Shown in pieces: positions 26,207-33,745 of a stretch of 64,000 nucleotides of DNA (the stretch's first letter is position 1; each line of letters starts with the position of its first letter). Made by a program: the position numbers and the translations under genes. Source of the stretch: Actinoplanes ianthinogenes. Its GTDB lineage: Bacteria > Actinomycetota > Actinomycetes > Mycobacteriales > Micromonosporaceae. Under the pieces are notes generated by a model. The model was not told the DNA's origin. It saw only the letters and a list, made by a program, of their open reading frames with translations, and made no database searches. The stretch covers positions 682,001-746,000 of the forward strand of contig NZ_AP023356.1 of NCBI RefSeq assembly GCF_018324205.1. The letters run 5' to 3'.

Positions 26207-26789
26207 AGCTGGCCCTGGTAGCCCTACCCGGGTACGCGATAGGGCCGTGAGCGCCAGCCTGACGGTTACGGGCTGGCCTTGGTGGCCCTATCCGAGCACG
26301 CAATAGGGCCATGAGCACCAGCCCGACGGTCACGGGCTGGCCCTGGCGGCCCCATCCGAGCACGCAATAGGGCCATGAGCACCAGCCCGACGGTCACGGG
26401 CTGGCCCTGGCGGCCCCATCCGAGCACGCGATAGGGCCATGAGCACCAGCCCGACCGTTACGGGCTGGCCCTGGCGGCCCCATCCGAGCACGCGATAGGG
26501 CCGTGAGCACCAGCCCGACGCTGGTGGGCTGTGAGCTGGCCCTGGCGGCCCCATCCGAGCACGCGATAGGGCCATGAGCACCAGCCCGACGGTCACGGGC
26601 TGGCGCTGGTGGCCCTATCCGAGCGCACGATAGGGCCGTGAGCACCAGCCCGACGGTCACGGGCTGGCCCTGGCGGCCCTACCCGAGCACGCGATGGGGC
26701 CATGAGCGCCAGCCCGACGGTTACGGGCTGGCCCTGGCAGCCCTGCCCGAGCACGTGATAGGGCCACCAGGACCAGCCCGGGGGTTCGC
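26207..26789. repeat. Nine-unit tandem array, 64-bp period, paired hairpins
   Basis: Anchor ATAGGGCC (once ATGGGGCC) recurs at 26239, 26303, 26367, 26431, 26495, 26566, 26630, 26694 and 26758: seven steps of exactly 64 bp and one of 71 (a seven-base insertion). Each unit carries CCAGCCCG-N7-CGGGCTGG, a perfect 8-bp stem, and a second weaker dyad CCCTAT/CCCCAT...ATAGGG. Units are contiguous and about 90 % alike, so it is not a CRISPR array. Open frames running through it reflect the repeat and are not genes. Confidence 0.85.
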
Positions 26790-26892
26790 TCCGCGCTCCG
26801 GGCACTGCGAGCACGGGCGGGTGCGGGTGAGGAGGAGGGGAATGCGTGGGAGCGGTGCTCAGGGCGTACCGGAAATGGGTTTGGATGTGGAA

Positions 26893-26935
26893 ACTGCCTG
26901 CCCGGAGGGGTCCCCAGCGCCCCCGGGCAGGCAGT
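26893..26935 (-). terminator. Hairpin after the DUF1996 gene
   Basis: Perfect 13-bp arms (ACTGCCTGCCCGG / complement) around a 17-base loop, 10 bases beyond the stop of the minus-strand DUF1996 gene. A run of TTTCC follows on the minus strand. Confidence 0.75.
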
Positions 26936-26944
26936 GATCAGGGG

Positions 26945-28333
26945 TTACGGCAGCTCGTAGTTCTCGTTGAGCGCCGCACCACGGTCCGGCTTGTACTGGT
27001 CGAAGCCGCGCGGGTTGCACTGCAGACCGCCGTTGATGCAGTGGCGGACCAGCGCGGCCAGCACGGCCGGGTCCCAGGCGTTGAAGACGTCGTAGTGGAA
27101 CGAGTACCCACGCCCGCTGGCGAAGTGGACGTTGGCCATGTTGCCGCTGACCGGCCACGCCATCTTGAACTCGATCATCGGGACGGCGACCGGGTGGTCG
27201 GCCGGGCAGACGCCGACGATCGGGTACGCCATGTGGCTCTTGTGGTCCGGGGTGTCCAGGTGGATGCCGTCCCAGCAGCTCGGGGCCTGGAGACGGACGT
27301 TGAGCTGGGAGCCGGCCACACAGTTCGCCGGGATGTCCCACTGGCGGGTCAGGTCGCCGCACTCGAAGCCCTCGACCGCGCCCGGGTGGTTGCGGAACTC
27401 GTCGATGGTCGAGGACGGGCTGCCGACGACGTAGCGCAGACCCGGCGGGAACGGGCGGACGCTGGTGTAGTCGATCACGCCGCTCTTGTAGTAGATGACC
27501 TGGGGGCCGTCCGGCTGCACGGCGGTGGTGCCGTTGAGCAGGGTCGGCATCCAGTAACCGGTCTTGTCACCGGGGGTGATGCAGGACGTCGTGCCGGCCT
27601 GCAACGACGCCAGGGTGGTCGCGGCGTTGGTGGTGCGGTTGCCCATGAAGGTGTGCGAGTGCGAGGCGCCGGGCAGGTTCGGGAAGACGATCGGGTCGTC
27701 GCCGAGGTTGGTCCGGCTGACCGAGCAGTTCGCCTGGAACTCGCGGTGGGTGACCGGCGGGTTCTGCGCGGGCGGGGTCGCGGTGGACGGGACCACGCCG
27801 GTGACCGGCGGATTCGCGTAGACGTAGCCGGGGCCGTCGGTGGGCGGCGGCGTGGCGGTCGACGTTCCGTACACCTGGAACTCGTACAGCGAGTAGCCGT
27901 AGCCGGTGCCCCGCTGGGTGCCGTACATCCGGACGTAGCGGCCGGAGCCGTTGACGCTCAGGGTCTGCTTGCCGCCGGTGGCGTTCGTGGTGCTGTAGAT
28001 GCTGGTCCAGGTGTTGCCGTCGGGCGAGGTCTGGATCTGGAAGGCTTTCGCGTACGCGGCCTCCCACTCCAGCTTGACCTGCGTGATCGTGGCGGTGGCG
28101 CCCAGATCGACGCGCAGCCACTGCGGGTCGGACCACTGGCTGCCCCAGCGGGTGTCGGAGCGGCCGTCGACGGCCGCGATGGCCGGGGACTCGCCGTTCT
28201 CGGTGGAGGAGGCGAGCGCCGGACGGCCCTGGGACAGCAGCGAGTCGGCGGCGTAGGCGGATTGGGTGACGGTCAGCACGGTACTGACCAGGGCCAGCGC
28301 CGCTAAGGGCGCCAGCAGCTTCTTTTTCTGCAC
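26945..28333 (-). CDS. Secreted discoidin (CBM32)-DUF1996 protein
   Basis: A 462-residue secreted protein. Signal peptide (LVSTVLTVTQSAYAA), F5/8-type domain (about 30-155) ending in GYGYSLYEFQVYG, a Thr/Pro linker, then a DUF1996 domain (about 195-460) with its typical DPIVFPN...SHSHTFMGN start, CWDGIHLD and HKSHMAYP. DUF1996 occurs in secreted fungal and actinobacterial proteins; function is unproven. The GTG at 28333 follows TTGGGAG; longer in-frame starts would run through the operator. It is divergent from the LacI gene and shares its operators, so it belongs to the same polysaccharide regulon. Confidence 0.88.
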   Translation of the reverse strand: MQKKKLLAPLAALALVSTVLTVTQSAYAADSLLSQGRPALASSTENGESPAIAAVDGRSDTRWGSQWSDPQWLRVDLGATATITQVKLEWEAAYAKAFQIQTSPDGNTWTSIYSTTNATGGKQTLSVNGSGRYVRMYGTQRGTGYGYSLYEFQVYGTSTATPPPTDGPGYVYANPPVTGVVPSTATPPAQNPPVTHREFQANCSVSRTNLGDDPIVFPNLPGASHSHTFMGNRTTNAATTLASLQAGTTSCITPGDKTGYWMPTLLNGTTAVQPDGPQVIYYKSGVIDYTSVRPFPPGLRYVVGSPSSTIDEFRNHPGAVEGFECGDLTRQWDIPANCVAGSQLNVRLQAPSCWDGIHLDTPDHKSHMAYPIVGVCPADHPVAVPMIEFKMAWPVSGNMANVHFASGRGYSFHYDVFNAWDPAVLAALVRHCINGGLQCNPRGFDQYKPDRGAALNENYELP

Positions 28334-28372
28334 GGGGGATCTCCCAAGGTTCGGAGGACGGTACGTACGCTT

Positions 28373-28435
28373 GGAGAGCGCTTTCCAGTCAACGAGGCCG
28401 AACCGACTCCCGTCAATGGTTTGAGGTTCCGGAAC
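28373..28435 (-). promoter_or_regulatory. DUF1996 promoter region with LacI operator B and GTTCCGGAAC
   Basis: Operator B is GGAGAGCGCTTTCC (28373-28386), the exact reverse complement of operator A. Upstream on the minus strand are TTGACT (28387-28392) and TTGACG (28411-28416); no good -10 stands out for either. The palindrome GTTCCGGAAC (28426-28435) is nine bases above the TTGACG, the same element order as at 25.3 kb. Confidence 0.6.
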
Positions 28436-28465
28436 GTGGCGAACCACGCATCCCGCGCCGAGAGC

Positions 28466-28500
28466 GGAAAGCGCTCTCCATCCCGTGCTATAAACACCGC
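28466..28500 (+). promoter_or_regulatory. LacI operator C and apparent leaderless promoter
   Basis: Operator C, GGAAAGCGCTCTCC (28466-28479), is followed by TATAAA (28489-28494), which puts the transcription start at or within a base of the ATG at 28501. The lacI-type mRNA would be leaderless and the operator would cover the -35 position, a simple autorepression layout. Confidence 0.6.
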
Positions 28501-29532
28501 ATGCAGAGCCACCGGCTACCAACGCTCGAGGACGTGGCCCGAGTGGCGGGCGTCTCGCGGGCCACCGTCTCGCGGGTCGTCAACGGCATCCGCAACGTCG
28601 ACCCGCAGCTGCACGAGCTGGTGTGGAGCGCCGTCGAGCAGACCGGCTACGTGCCGAACAGGATGGCCCGCTCCCTGGTCACCCGCCGCACCGGCACGGT
28701 GGCCCTGGTCGTCTCCGACTCCGAGACGCACGACGACGACCCGTTCATGAGCCGGTTCTTCGCCGATCCCTATTTCGGCCGCATCGTCGGTGGCCTGATG
28801 AGCGTGCTCCGCCCCGCCACCGCCCAGCTGGCGTTGCAGATGGTCGGCGCCGACGGCCACAAACGCCTGGTCGGCGACCTGCGCAACGGTCAGGCCGACG
28901 GCGCCGTGGTGCTCTCCCTGCCCGCCCGCGATCCGCTGCCCGGCCTGCTCGCCGAGGCCGGCATCCCGGCCGTGCTGATCGGCCGCCCACCGTCGCCGGT
29001 CCCGATCAGTTACGTCGACCTGGCCAACGAGACCGGCGCCGCCCTCGCCGCCGACCGCCTCGTCTCCCGCGGCTGCCAGCGGATCGGCATGATCTCCGGC
29101 CCGGCCGACGTGCCCGCCAGCCAGGACCGGATCACCGGTTTCCAGCGCGCGATGGCCCGGCACGGGCACGCCTGGGTCCCGACCGTCAGCGGCAACTTCA
29201 CCCAGGAGAGCGGCGAGCAGGCGATGCGCGCCCTGCTCGCGTCCCACCCCCAGCTGGACGGCGTCTTCGTCGCCAACGACCTGATGGCCCTCGGCGCCCT
29301 CCTGGTCCTGCGTGACGCCGGCAAGCAGTCCCCCGCCGACGTCGCGGTGGTCGGCTTCGACGACAGCAGCGCGGCGCTGGCCGCCCGCCCGGCCCTGACC
29401 ACGGTCCGCCACCCCCTCGAGGACATGGCCGCCGAGGCCGCGAAACTCCTGCTCCTGCGCATCGAGGAGCCGCAGTCGCGGATCAGCTCGGTCATCTACG
29501 AGCCTTCCCTGGTGGTCCGCCAGTCCGGCTGA
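28501..29532 (+). CDS. LacI-family repressor of the polysaccharide locus
   Basis: A 343-residue regulator: N-terminal LacI helix-turn-helix (LEDVARVAGVSRATVSRVVNG, in two halves about residues 7-28), hinge, and a periplasmic-binding-like sugar domain (VALVVSD, GVFVANDLMALGAL, VVGFDDSSAAL). No ribosome site precedes the ATG, in keeping with leaderless start. The operators at 28373 and 28466 flank its promoter, another lies before the CBM32/GH gene and a variant before the pectate lyase at 59.6 kb. The inducer is likely a plant- or cell-wall-derived sugar; that is inference. Confidence 0.9.
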   Translation: MQSHRLPTLEDVARVAGVSRATVSRVVNGIRNVDPQLHELVWSAVEQTGYVPNRMARSLVTRRTGTVALVVSDSETHDDDPFMSRFFADPYFGRIVGGLMSVLRPATAQLALQMVGADGHKRLVGDLRNGQADGAVVLSLPARDPLPGLLAEAGIPAVLIGRPPSPVPISYVDLANETGAALAADRLVSRGCQRIGMISGPADVPASQDRITGFQRAMARHGHAWVPTVSGNFTQESGEQAMRALLASHPQLDGVFVANDLMALGALLVLRDAGKQSPADVAVVGFDDSSAALAARPALTTVRHPLEDMAAEAAKLLLLRIEEPQSRISSVIYEPSLVVRQSG

Positions 29533-29698
29533 GCTTCTCACCGGCACCCCAAAGATCAAATTCTTTGTTTACGCAGGTCCGCTGGGGTGCGGATCGCATG
29601 CTCCCGCGCGGGCCGGGCACGGAGATCTGGCCGCTGGCGCGTCCAGGGCGATCTCCGTGCCCTTCAATGTCCGCGGGTGGTTCCGGAGATCAACCCCC
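29533..29698. other. Spacer with two inverted repeats after the LacI gene
   Basis: No gene seen. A weak AT-rich dyad CAAAGA...TCTTTG followed by TTT (29550-29570) lies 18 bases after the LacI stop and may terminate it. A much stronger stem has perfect 13-bp arms GGGCACGGAGATC (29615-29627) and complement (29650-29662) around a 22-base loop; its right arm is part of a dispersed 41-bp repeat. Confidence 0.5.
29641..29681 (-). repeat. Dispersed 41-bp repeat, copy 1
   Basis: Read on the minus strand, 37 of 41 bases match 62534-62574 on the plus strand, including ACCACCCGCGGACATTGAAG exactly. Both copies are intergenic and 33 kb apart. No reading frame or terminal repeat of an insertion sequence is attached. 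Confidence 0.75.
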
Positions 29699-29825
29699 GG
29701 CTGGCCCCCAGCGCCCTATCCCATCCCCGGATAGGGCCACCAGAACCAGCCGGACACCCCCCGGCTGGCCCCCAGCGCCCTATCCGGTTCCCGGATAGGG
29801 CCACCAGGACCAGCTGGACACCCTC
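29699..29825. repeat. Two-unit array of the 64-bp repeat family
   Basis: GGCTGGCCCCCAGCGCCCTATCC recurs in near identical form at 29699 and 29763, again 64 bp apart. The linking hairpin is CCAGCCGG-N7-CCGGCTGG, against CCAGCCCG-N7-CGGGCTGG in the large array: both arms changed together so pairing is kept. The second dyad is stronger here: CCCTATCCGG-TTC-CCGGATAGGG. Clearly the same family as the array at 26.2-26.8 kb. Confidence 0.8.
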
Positions 29826-29915
29826 GGCGGGTTTCGAGGTGACGGGCCTGGCCGGGGCGAGATGGGGTAAGGGGAGGCGAAGCGGACTGTGATGGTGCCG
29901 ATACTTCCTAAAGCC

Positions 29916-30053
29916 TATAGGGTGAATATAGATTGAGGCTGGTCGTCGGGACGGACGGCTGGAAACGCAAGTGCTGTCCGGCCCGTCGTCGTGGCCGCCT
30001 GACCTGACTGTCTAGCCTCTCAAGCGCACGCCCCACGGTAAGGAACCCCGCGC
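29916..30053 (+). promoter_or_regulatory. Possible structured mRNA leader of the flavin reductase operon
   Basis: An AT-rich patch with TATAGG (29916) and TATAGA (29927) may be a -10. After it GAGGCT (29935-29940) can pair with AGCCTC (30014-30019), closing about 75 bases that hold an 11-of-13-pair stem (29944-29956 with 29976-29988) and a 19-base loop. I do not recognise a known riboswitch; the FMN aptamer consensus is not there. Confidence 0.35.
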
Positions 30054-30584
30054 ATGACCATCTCGCAGACCCCCGCCTCGTTCGCCACCAACCAGGACCT
30101 GGATCCGATTCGGCTGCGGCAGGCGTTCGGTGTCTTCCCCAGTGGGGTCGTCGCCGTCGCGGCATCGGTCGACGGGCGGCTCGTCGGGCTCGCGGCCAGC
30201 TCGTTCACGTCGGTCAGCATCGATCCGCCGCTGGTGTCGTTCTCCATCGCGAACACGTCGAAGACCTGGCCGGACCTGCGCCGCGCCGACCACCTCGGGG
30301 TGACCGTGCTGGCCGCGCACCACGACCAGGTCTGCCGTCAGCTGGCCGGCACGGTGGAGCACCGCTTCGACGGGGTGGCCGCATCGGTGAGCGACGATGG
30401 GGCGGTGACCATCGACGACGGGCTGGCCCGGTTCGACACCACGATCTACCGGGAGGTGGAGGCCGGCGACCACACGATCGTGCTGCTGCGCCTGCACGCC
30501 GTCGACCACCCGGTGGACCAGGAGAGCCTGCTGTCCCCGCTGGTGTTCCACCGCTCCGCGTTCGGCCGAGTCGCCGCCGAGTGA
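30054..30584 (+). CDS. Flavin reductase (FMN-binding split barrel)
   Basis: A 176-residue NAD(P)H:flavin oxidoreductase of the HpaC/ActVB type. Seen: FPSGVVAVAA near residue 28, GLAASSFTSVSIDPPLVSF (the flavin-binding strand pair), then ...DHLGVTVLA and a closing GDHTIVLLRLHAV and PLVFHRSAFGR. These enzymes supply reduced FMN/FAD to a partner monooxygenase, but no monooxygenase is adjacent. The stop overlaps the GTG of the MFS gene (GTGA), so the two form an operon. SD-like GGTAAGGAA precedes the ATG. Confidence 0.88.
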   Translation: MTISQTPASFATNQDLDPIRLRQAFGVFPSGVVAVAASVDGRLVGLAASSFTSVSIDPPLVSFSIANTSKTWPDLRRADHLGVTVLAAHHDQVCRQLAGTVEHRFDGVAASVSDDGAVTIDDGLARFDTTIYREVEAGDHTIVLLRLHAVDHPVDQESLLSPLVFHRSAFGRVAAE

Positions 30585-31861
30585 CGCGACTCGACCAGGG
30601 TGGGCTGACCCTGCGCCAATTGGGGCCGACGGTCTACCTGCCGTCGGCGGTGTACTCCACCGGCTTCGGCGCGGTCGCCCCCGTGGTGGTGCTCTCCGCG
30701 ACCGGGCTCGGCGCCTCTCCCGCCGTCGCGGCGCTGGTGGCCGGGCTGGTCGGCGTCGGTCAGATCGGCGGTGGCCTGCCCGCGGGCGTGCTGGTCGACC
30801 GGTTCGGCGAGCAGCGGACCATGCTCGCGGCCGCCGGTCTCGGGCTGCCCGCGCTGATCGCCTGCATGCTGGTCCGGGACGTCCGCCTCCTCGCCGTGGC
30901 GGTCTTCCTCCTCGGCATCACCGGGGCGGCCTGGGGACTGGCCCGGCACGCCTACCTCACCGAGGCGGTCCGGCCGGAGCTCCGCGCCCGCGCGATGTCG
31001 ACACTCGGCGGGGTGGGCAGGGTCGGCACCTTCGCCGGACCGTTCCTCGGCGCGCCGGTCGTGCACGTGCTGGGCGTGTCCGGGGCCTATCTGGTGGCCG
31101 CGGTGGCGGTCGCGGTGGCCGCGACATTGGTGGCGTTGCTGCCGCCGGTCCCCCACGACCGGCCGCACGCGAGCACACCCGGCCATCCGGGCCTCTGGTC
31201 GGTGCTCCGGGAGAACGCCCGGACACTCCGCACGCTGGGCTCCGCGATCCTCCTGGTCGGCGCGCTGCGGGCGGCCCGGCAGACGATCCTGCCGCTGTGG
31301 GGCGTGGGACTCGGGCTGTCGCCGGCCACGATCGGGATCATCTACGGGATCTCCGGCGGCGTCGACATGCTGTTGTTCTACCCGGCCGGGCGGCTGATGG
31401 ACCGGCACGGGCGCAAGTGGGCCGCGGTCCCGGCGATGGCCCTGCTCGGCCTGGCCCACGCGCTGCTGCCGCTCGCCGGCGGCGCGGCCGGGCTGACCGT
31501 GATCGGCCTGATCATGGGCGTCGGGAACGGCCTGAGCGCCGGCCTGGTGATGACCATCGGGGCCGACGTGTCCCCGGCGGCCGGGCGGGCCCGGTTCCTG
31601 GGCGCCTGGCGGATGTGCTCCGACCTGGGAAACGGCGGCGGCCCGCTGCTGATCGGAGCGGTGACGGCGGCCGCCTCCCTGACGGCCGCCGCGGTGACCG
31701 TGGCGGGCGCCGGAGCGCTGGCCGCGGTGCTGTTGGGCCGGTGGGTGCCGTCCGGCTGGGCGTCACGGTCGTCTCGGCAGCATCGAGACCACCGTGACAG
31801 CCAGCCGGAACCGGGAGTCGGTGCTGCCCCGGGACGGCACGGCGGCACCGAGCCGGGTTAG
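30581..31861 (+). CDS. MFS transporter (12-TMS type)
   Basis: A 426-residue transporter with about twelve helices. Motif A appears as GGLPAGVLVDRFGEQRTM and its second-half counterpart as YPAGRLMDRHGRKWA. The last about 30 residues (after GRWVPSGW) are hydrophilic, Ser/His/Arg-rich and run into the repeat region that follows, so the C-terminus may be recently extended. Co-translated with the flavin reductase, suggesting uptake or export of a substrate or product of a flavin-dependent oxidation. Substrate unknown. Confidence 0.88.
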   Translation: MTRLDQGGLTLRQLGPTVYLPSAVYSTGFGAVAPVVVLSATGLGASPAVAALVAGLVGVGQIGGGLPAGVLVDRFGEQRTMLAAAGLGLPALIACMLVRDVRLLAVAVFLLGITGAAWGLARHAYLTEAVRPELRARAMSTLGGVGRVGTFAGPFLGAPVVHVLGVSGAYLVAAVAVAVAATLVALLPPVPHDRPHASTPGHPGLWSVLRENARTLRTLGSAILLVGALRAARQTILPLWGVGLGLSPATIGIIYGISGGVDMLLFYPAGRLMDRHGRKWAAVPAMALLGLAHALLPLAGGAAGLTVIGLIMGVGNGLSAGLVMTIGADVSPAAGRARFLGAWRMCSDLGNGGGPLLIGAVTAAASLTAAAVTVAGAGALAAVLLGRWVPSGWASRSSRQHRDHRDSQPEPGVGAAPGRHGGTEPG

Positions 31862-32183
31862 ACCGAGCCGGCCGAGACCATCGCCGCGGGCGACGATCGG
31901 GCACGCCAAGGCCGACCGAGACCGACCGAGACCGAGACCGACCGAGCCCGAAGCCAACCGAGACCGAAGCCGACCGAGACCGAAGCCGACCGAGACCGAG
32001 TCGCCGCCGGCCCCGACGGCGCTGCGGCCGGCCTGGCCAGCAGCACAGCGGCCGCCGCGAGCTGGGCTGGACGGTGGTCACGGGATGAGGCACAGCGATC
32101 GCCGCAGGCTGAGGCGCAACGGCCTCCACCGAGCCGGGGCGCAACGGCCTCCACCGAGCCGGGGCGCAACGGCCTCCACCGGG
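31862..32183. repeat. Gene-free stretch of short tandem repeats
   Basis: No gene is supported. 31905-31995 is built from CGAGAC/CGAAGC-type six-base units (GACCGAGACCGA...). From 32111 a 25-bp unit, G(A/G)GGCGCAACGGCC..., is repeated three times (32111, 32136, 32161), the last overlapping the stop codon of the DUF2267 gene. The downstream coding region is itself repetitive, so the expansion spans the gene boundary. Confidence 0.65.
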
Positions 32184-32867
32184 CTAGGTTTGCACGGTTG
32201 CGGCGGGCGCGGATTGCGCGGTTACGGCGGGCGCGGACTGCACGGTTACGGCGGGCAGCGATTGCACGGCTGCGGCGGGACGAGGCTGGGACATCACAGC
32301 GGGCAGCGGTTGCACGGCTGCGACCGGCGCGGGTTGCACGGTTGCGGCGGGCAGGCGTTGCACGGTTGCGACGGGACGAGGCTGGGACATCACAACGGGC
32401 TGCGGTTCCACGGTCGCGACGGGCTGGAGCGGGGAGGTCACGGCGGGCCGCGGTTGCGGGAGGGCGGCGGACCAGGGCTGAGCGGGGCGGGAACGGAACA
32501 GCGGGCGCAGGTCGGCCGGGACCAGGTGGGCCAGCTGGGCCGGGCGGACACCCTGGTCGGTGGCGTTGAGCTCGGACAGCACCACCCGGGCCAGGAACGC
32601 GGCGTCGGCGCTGTCCGCGTAGAGGCGCTCGGTGACCCGGCTGAGGAACCGGCGGACATCGAGGATCTCGATGATGCCTCCGGGCTCCGGGATGGGCAAC
32701 CGTTGTCGCAACTCTTCCGGCAGCGCCGCGGTCAACCGGCGGTAGGCCGGCGCCGGGAGCAGCTCGCTCAGCACGCCGAGCACGGTCGTGGTGACGCGGC
32801 GGGACTCGTTGCGGCCGTGCAGCCGGCCGTTCCGCTGAATGCGGATGAGGAGATCGTCGTGGTTCAT
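32184..32867 (-). CDS. DUF2267 protein with octapeptide-repeat tail
   Basis: A 227-residue protein. Residues 1-115 fit DUF2267 (HDDLLIRIQRNGRLHGRNESRRVTTTVL-like start; LPAPAYRRLTAALPEEL; FLSRVTERLYADSADAAFLARVVL). Residues about 135-227 are low-complexity: units of eight such as LPAATVQP, APVAAVQP, LPAVMSQP, APAVTAQS. The tail is probably an unfolded, Pro/Ala/Val/Gln-rich extension. The ATG at 32867 follows AGGGAGGCGCC. A SigB-like promoter match is 50 bases upstream. DUF2267 function is not established. Confidence 0.8.
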   Translation of the reverse strand: MNHDDLLIRIQRNGRLHGRNESRRVTTTVLGVLSELLPAPAYRRLTAALPEELRQRLPIPEPGGIIEILDVRRFLSRVTERLYADSADAAFLARVVLSELNATDQGVRPAQLAHLVPADLRPLFRSRPAQPWSAALPQPRPAVTSPLQPVATVEPQPVVMSQPRPVATVQRLPAATVQPAPVAAVQPLPAVMSQPRPAAAVQSLPAVTVQSAPAVTAQSAPAATVQT

Positions 32868-32918
32868 CTGGCGCCTCCCTGAACCCCGCACGGCGCGCCC
32901 GTGCCGGGGGCGGGAGGG

Positions 32919-32943
32919 TTACCCGGCCGTTTCAGATCCAAAC
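32919..32943 (-). promoter_or_regulatory. SigB-like promoter before the DUF2267 gene
   Basis: On the minus strand GTTT (32940-32943), 15 bases, then GGGTAA (32919-32924), against GTTT-N14/16-GGGTAT of the actinobacterial SigB/SigH general-stress consensus. It leaves a leader of about 45 bases to the ATG. Confidence 0.5.
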
Positions 32944-32988
32944 CGGACTGTCAGCTACTTAACCGATCAGGACCGACATGGTCCGCGG

Positions 32989-33663
32989 CTAGCCTTCGAC
33001 GCCGGTGGCGGTGTGCGCGGCGCCGACCGGCTTGGATTGCGACGAGCCACGCTGGCGCAGGTAGATCGCCAGGATCGCCATCGAGGCGACGGCCAGCAAT
33101 TCGGACTGCCAGTTCTGGAGCGTGCGGTTCCAGAAGTCCGGCCCGGTGACGTAGTCCGGCCAGGTCACCGGGTCCTGGAGGTTCCCGAGCTGCTCCTCGT
33201 TGAACGCGGCCCAGCCGGCGACCGACTGCCCGAGCCAGGAGAGCACGAAGATCAGGCCCATCACCAGGCCGAGCGAGTTGGAGAACAGCCAGAGGCGCAA
33301 GCCGCGGGTCCGGGCCCACTTCGGCGAGCCGTCGTCGGCGAAGGCGCCGACCTTCTGGTCCCGGTCGGACTCGCGGCCCGCCTTGTCCAGCTCCTTGGAC
33401 TCCGGCGAGCCTTTCTGCAACAGCCAGACGGTGAACCAGATGTAGAGGAAGAACTGGAGGTACTCGGACTGCCAGTTCTCCAGCACGTCGACGCCGAAGC
33501 TGGCCGAGGTGAGGTAGCGGCCGAGACCGATCGGCGCGAGGCCCTCGGTGAGCTGCTGCTGGTTGAAGTCGGCGTGCCCGGCGATCGCCTGCCCGACGAG
33601 CACGAGCAGGAACAGGATGCCGAAGACGAGGCCGAGCGAGTTCTCCCGGAGGAACCGTCTCAT
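32989..33663 (-). CDS. DUF6766-like membrane protein with internal duplication
   Basis: A 224-residue protein made of two homologous halves. Each begins ENSLGLVFGI or SNSLGLVMGL, has a helix, GQ(A/S)(I/V)AG, FN, then (E/Q)NWQSE and a second helix, for four membrane helices in total. The halves are joined by a charged cytoplasmic linker (about 95-120). I believe this is DUF6766; function unknown. Its ATG overlaps by four bases the stop of a 27-codon gene, and the lipoprotein gene precedes that. Confidence 0.75.
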   Translation of the reverse strand: MRRFLRENSLGLVFGILFLLVLVGQAIAGHADFNQQQLTEGLAPIGLGRYLTSASFGVDVLENWQSEYLQFFLYIWFTVWLLQKGSPESKELDKAGRESDRDQKVGAFADDGSPKWARTRGLRLWLFSNSLGLVMGLIFVLSWLGQSVAGWAAFNEEQLGNLQDPVTWPDYVTGPDFWNRTLQNWQSELLAVASMAILAIYLRQRGSSQSKPVGAAHTATGVEG

Positions 33664-33743
33664 CGTTGCAGCACCCCCAGCGCGGTGAAATAGATCAGGC
33701 CGGCCGCGACGACCAGCAGGAGCAGGACGAACAGGGCGCGCAT
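33660..33743 (-). CDS. 27-residue membrane peptide
   Basis: Twenty-seven codons: MRAL, then one hydrophobic helix (about 4-24) and a short LQR end. The stop overlaps the start of the DUF6766-like gene (TCAT on the plus strand, i.e. ATGA), and its own ATG is three bases from the stop of the lipoprotein gene. The tight packing argues for a real translated peptide. No family recognised. Confidence 0.55.
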   Translation of the reverse strand: MRALFVLLLLVVAAGLIYFTALGVLQR

Positions 33744-33745
33744 GG

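Noticed and set aside
26207..26789. CRISPR array
   Set aside because: Units are contiguous, 64 bp and about 90 % identical throughout, with no variable spacers and no cas genes.
29916..30053. FMN riboswitch before the flavin reductase
   Set aside because: The AGGGGCGGGG-type aptamer core is missing.
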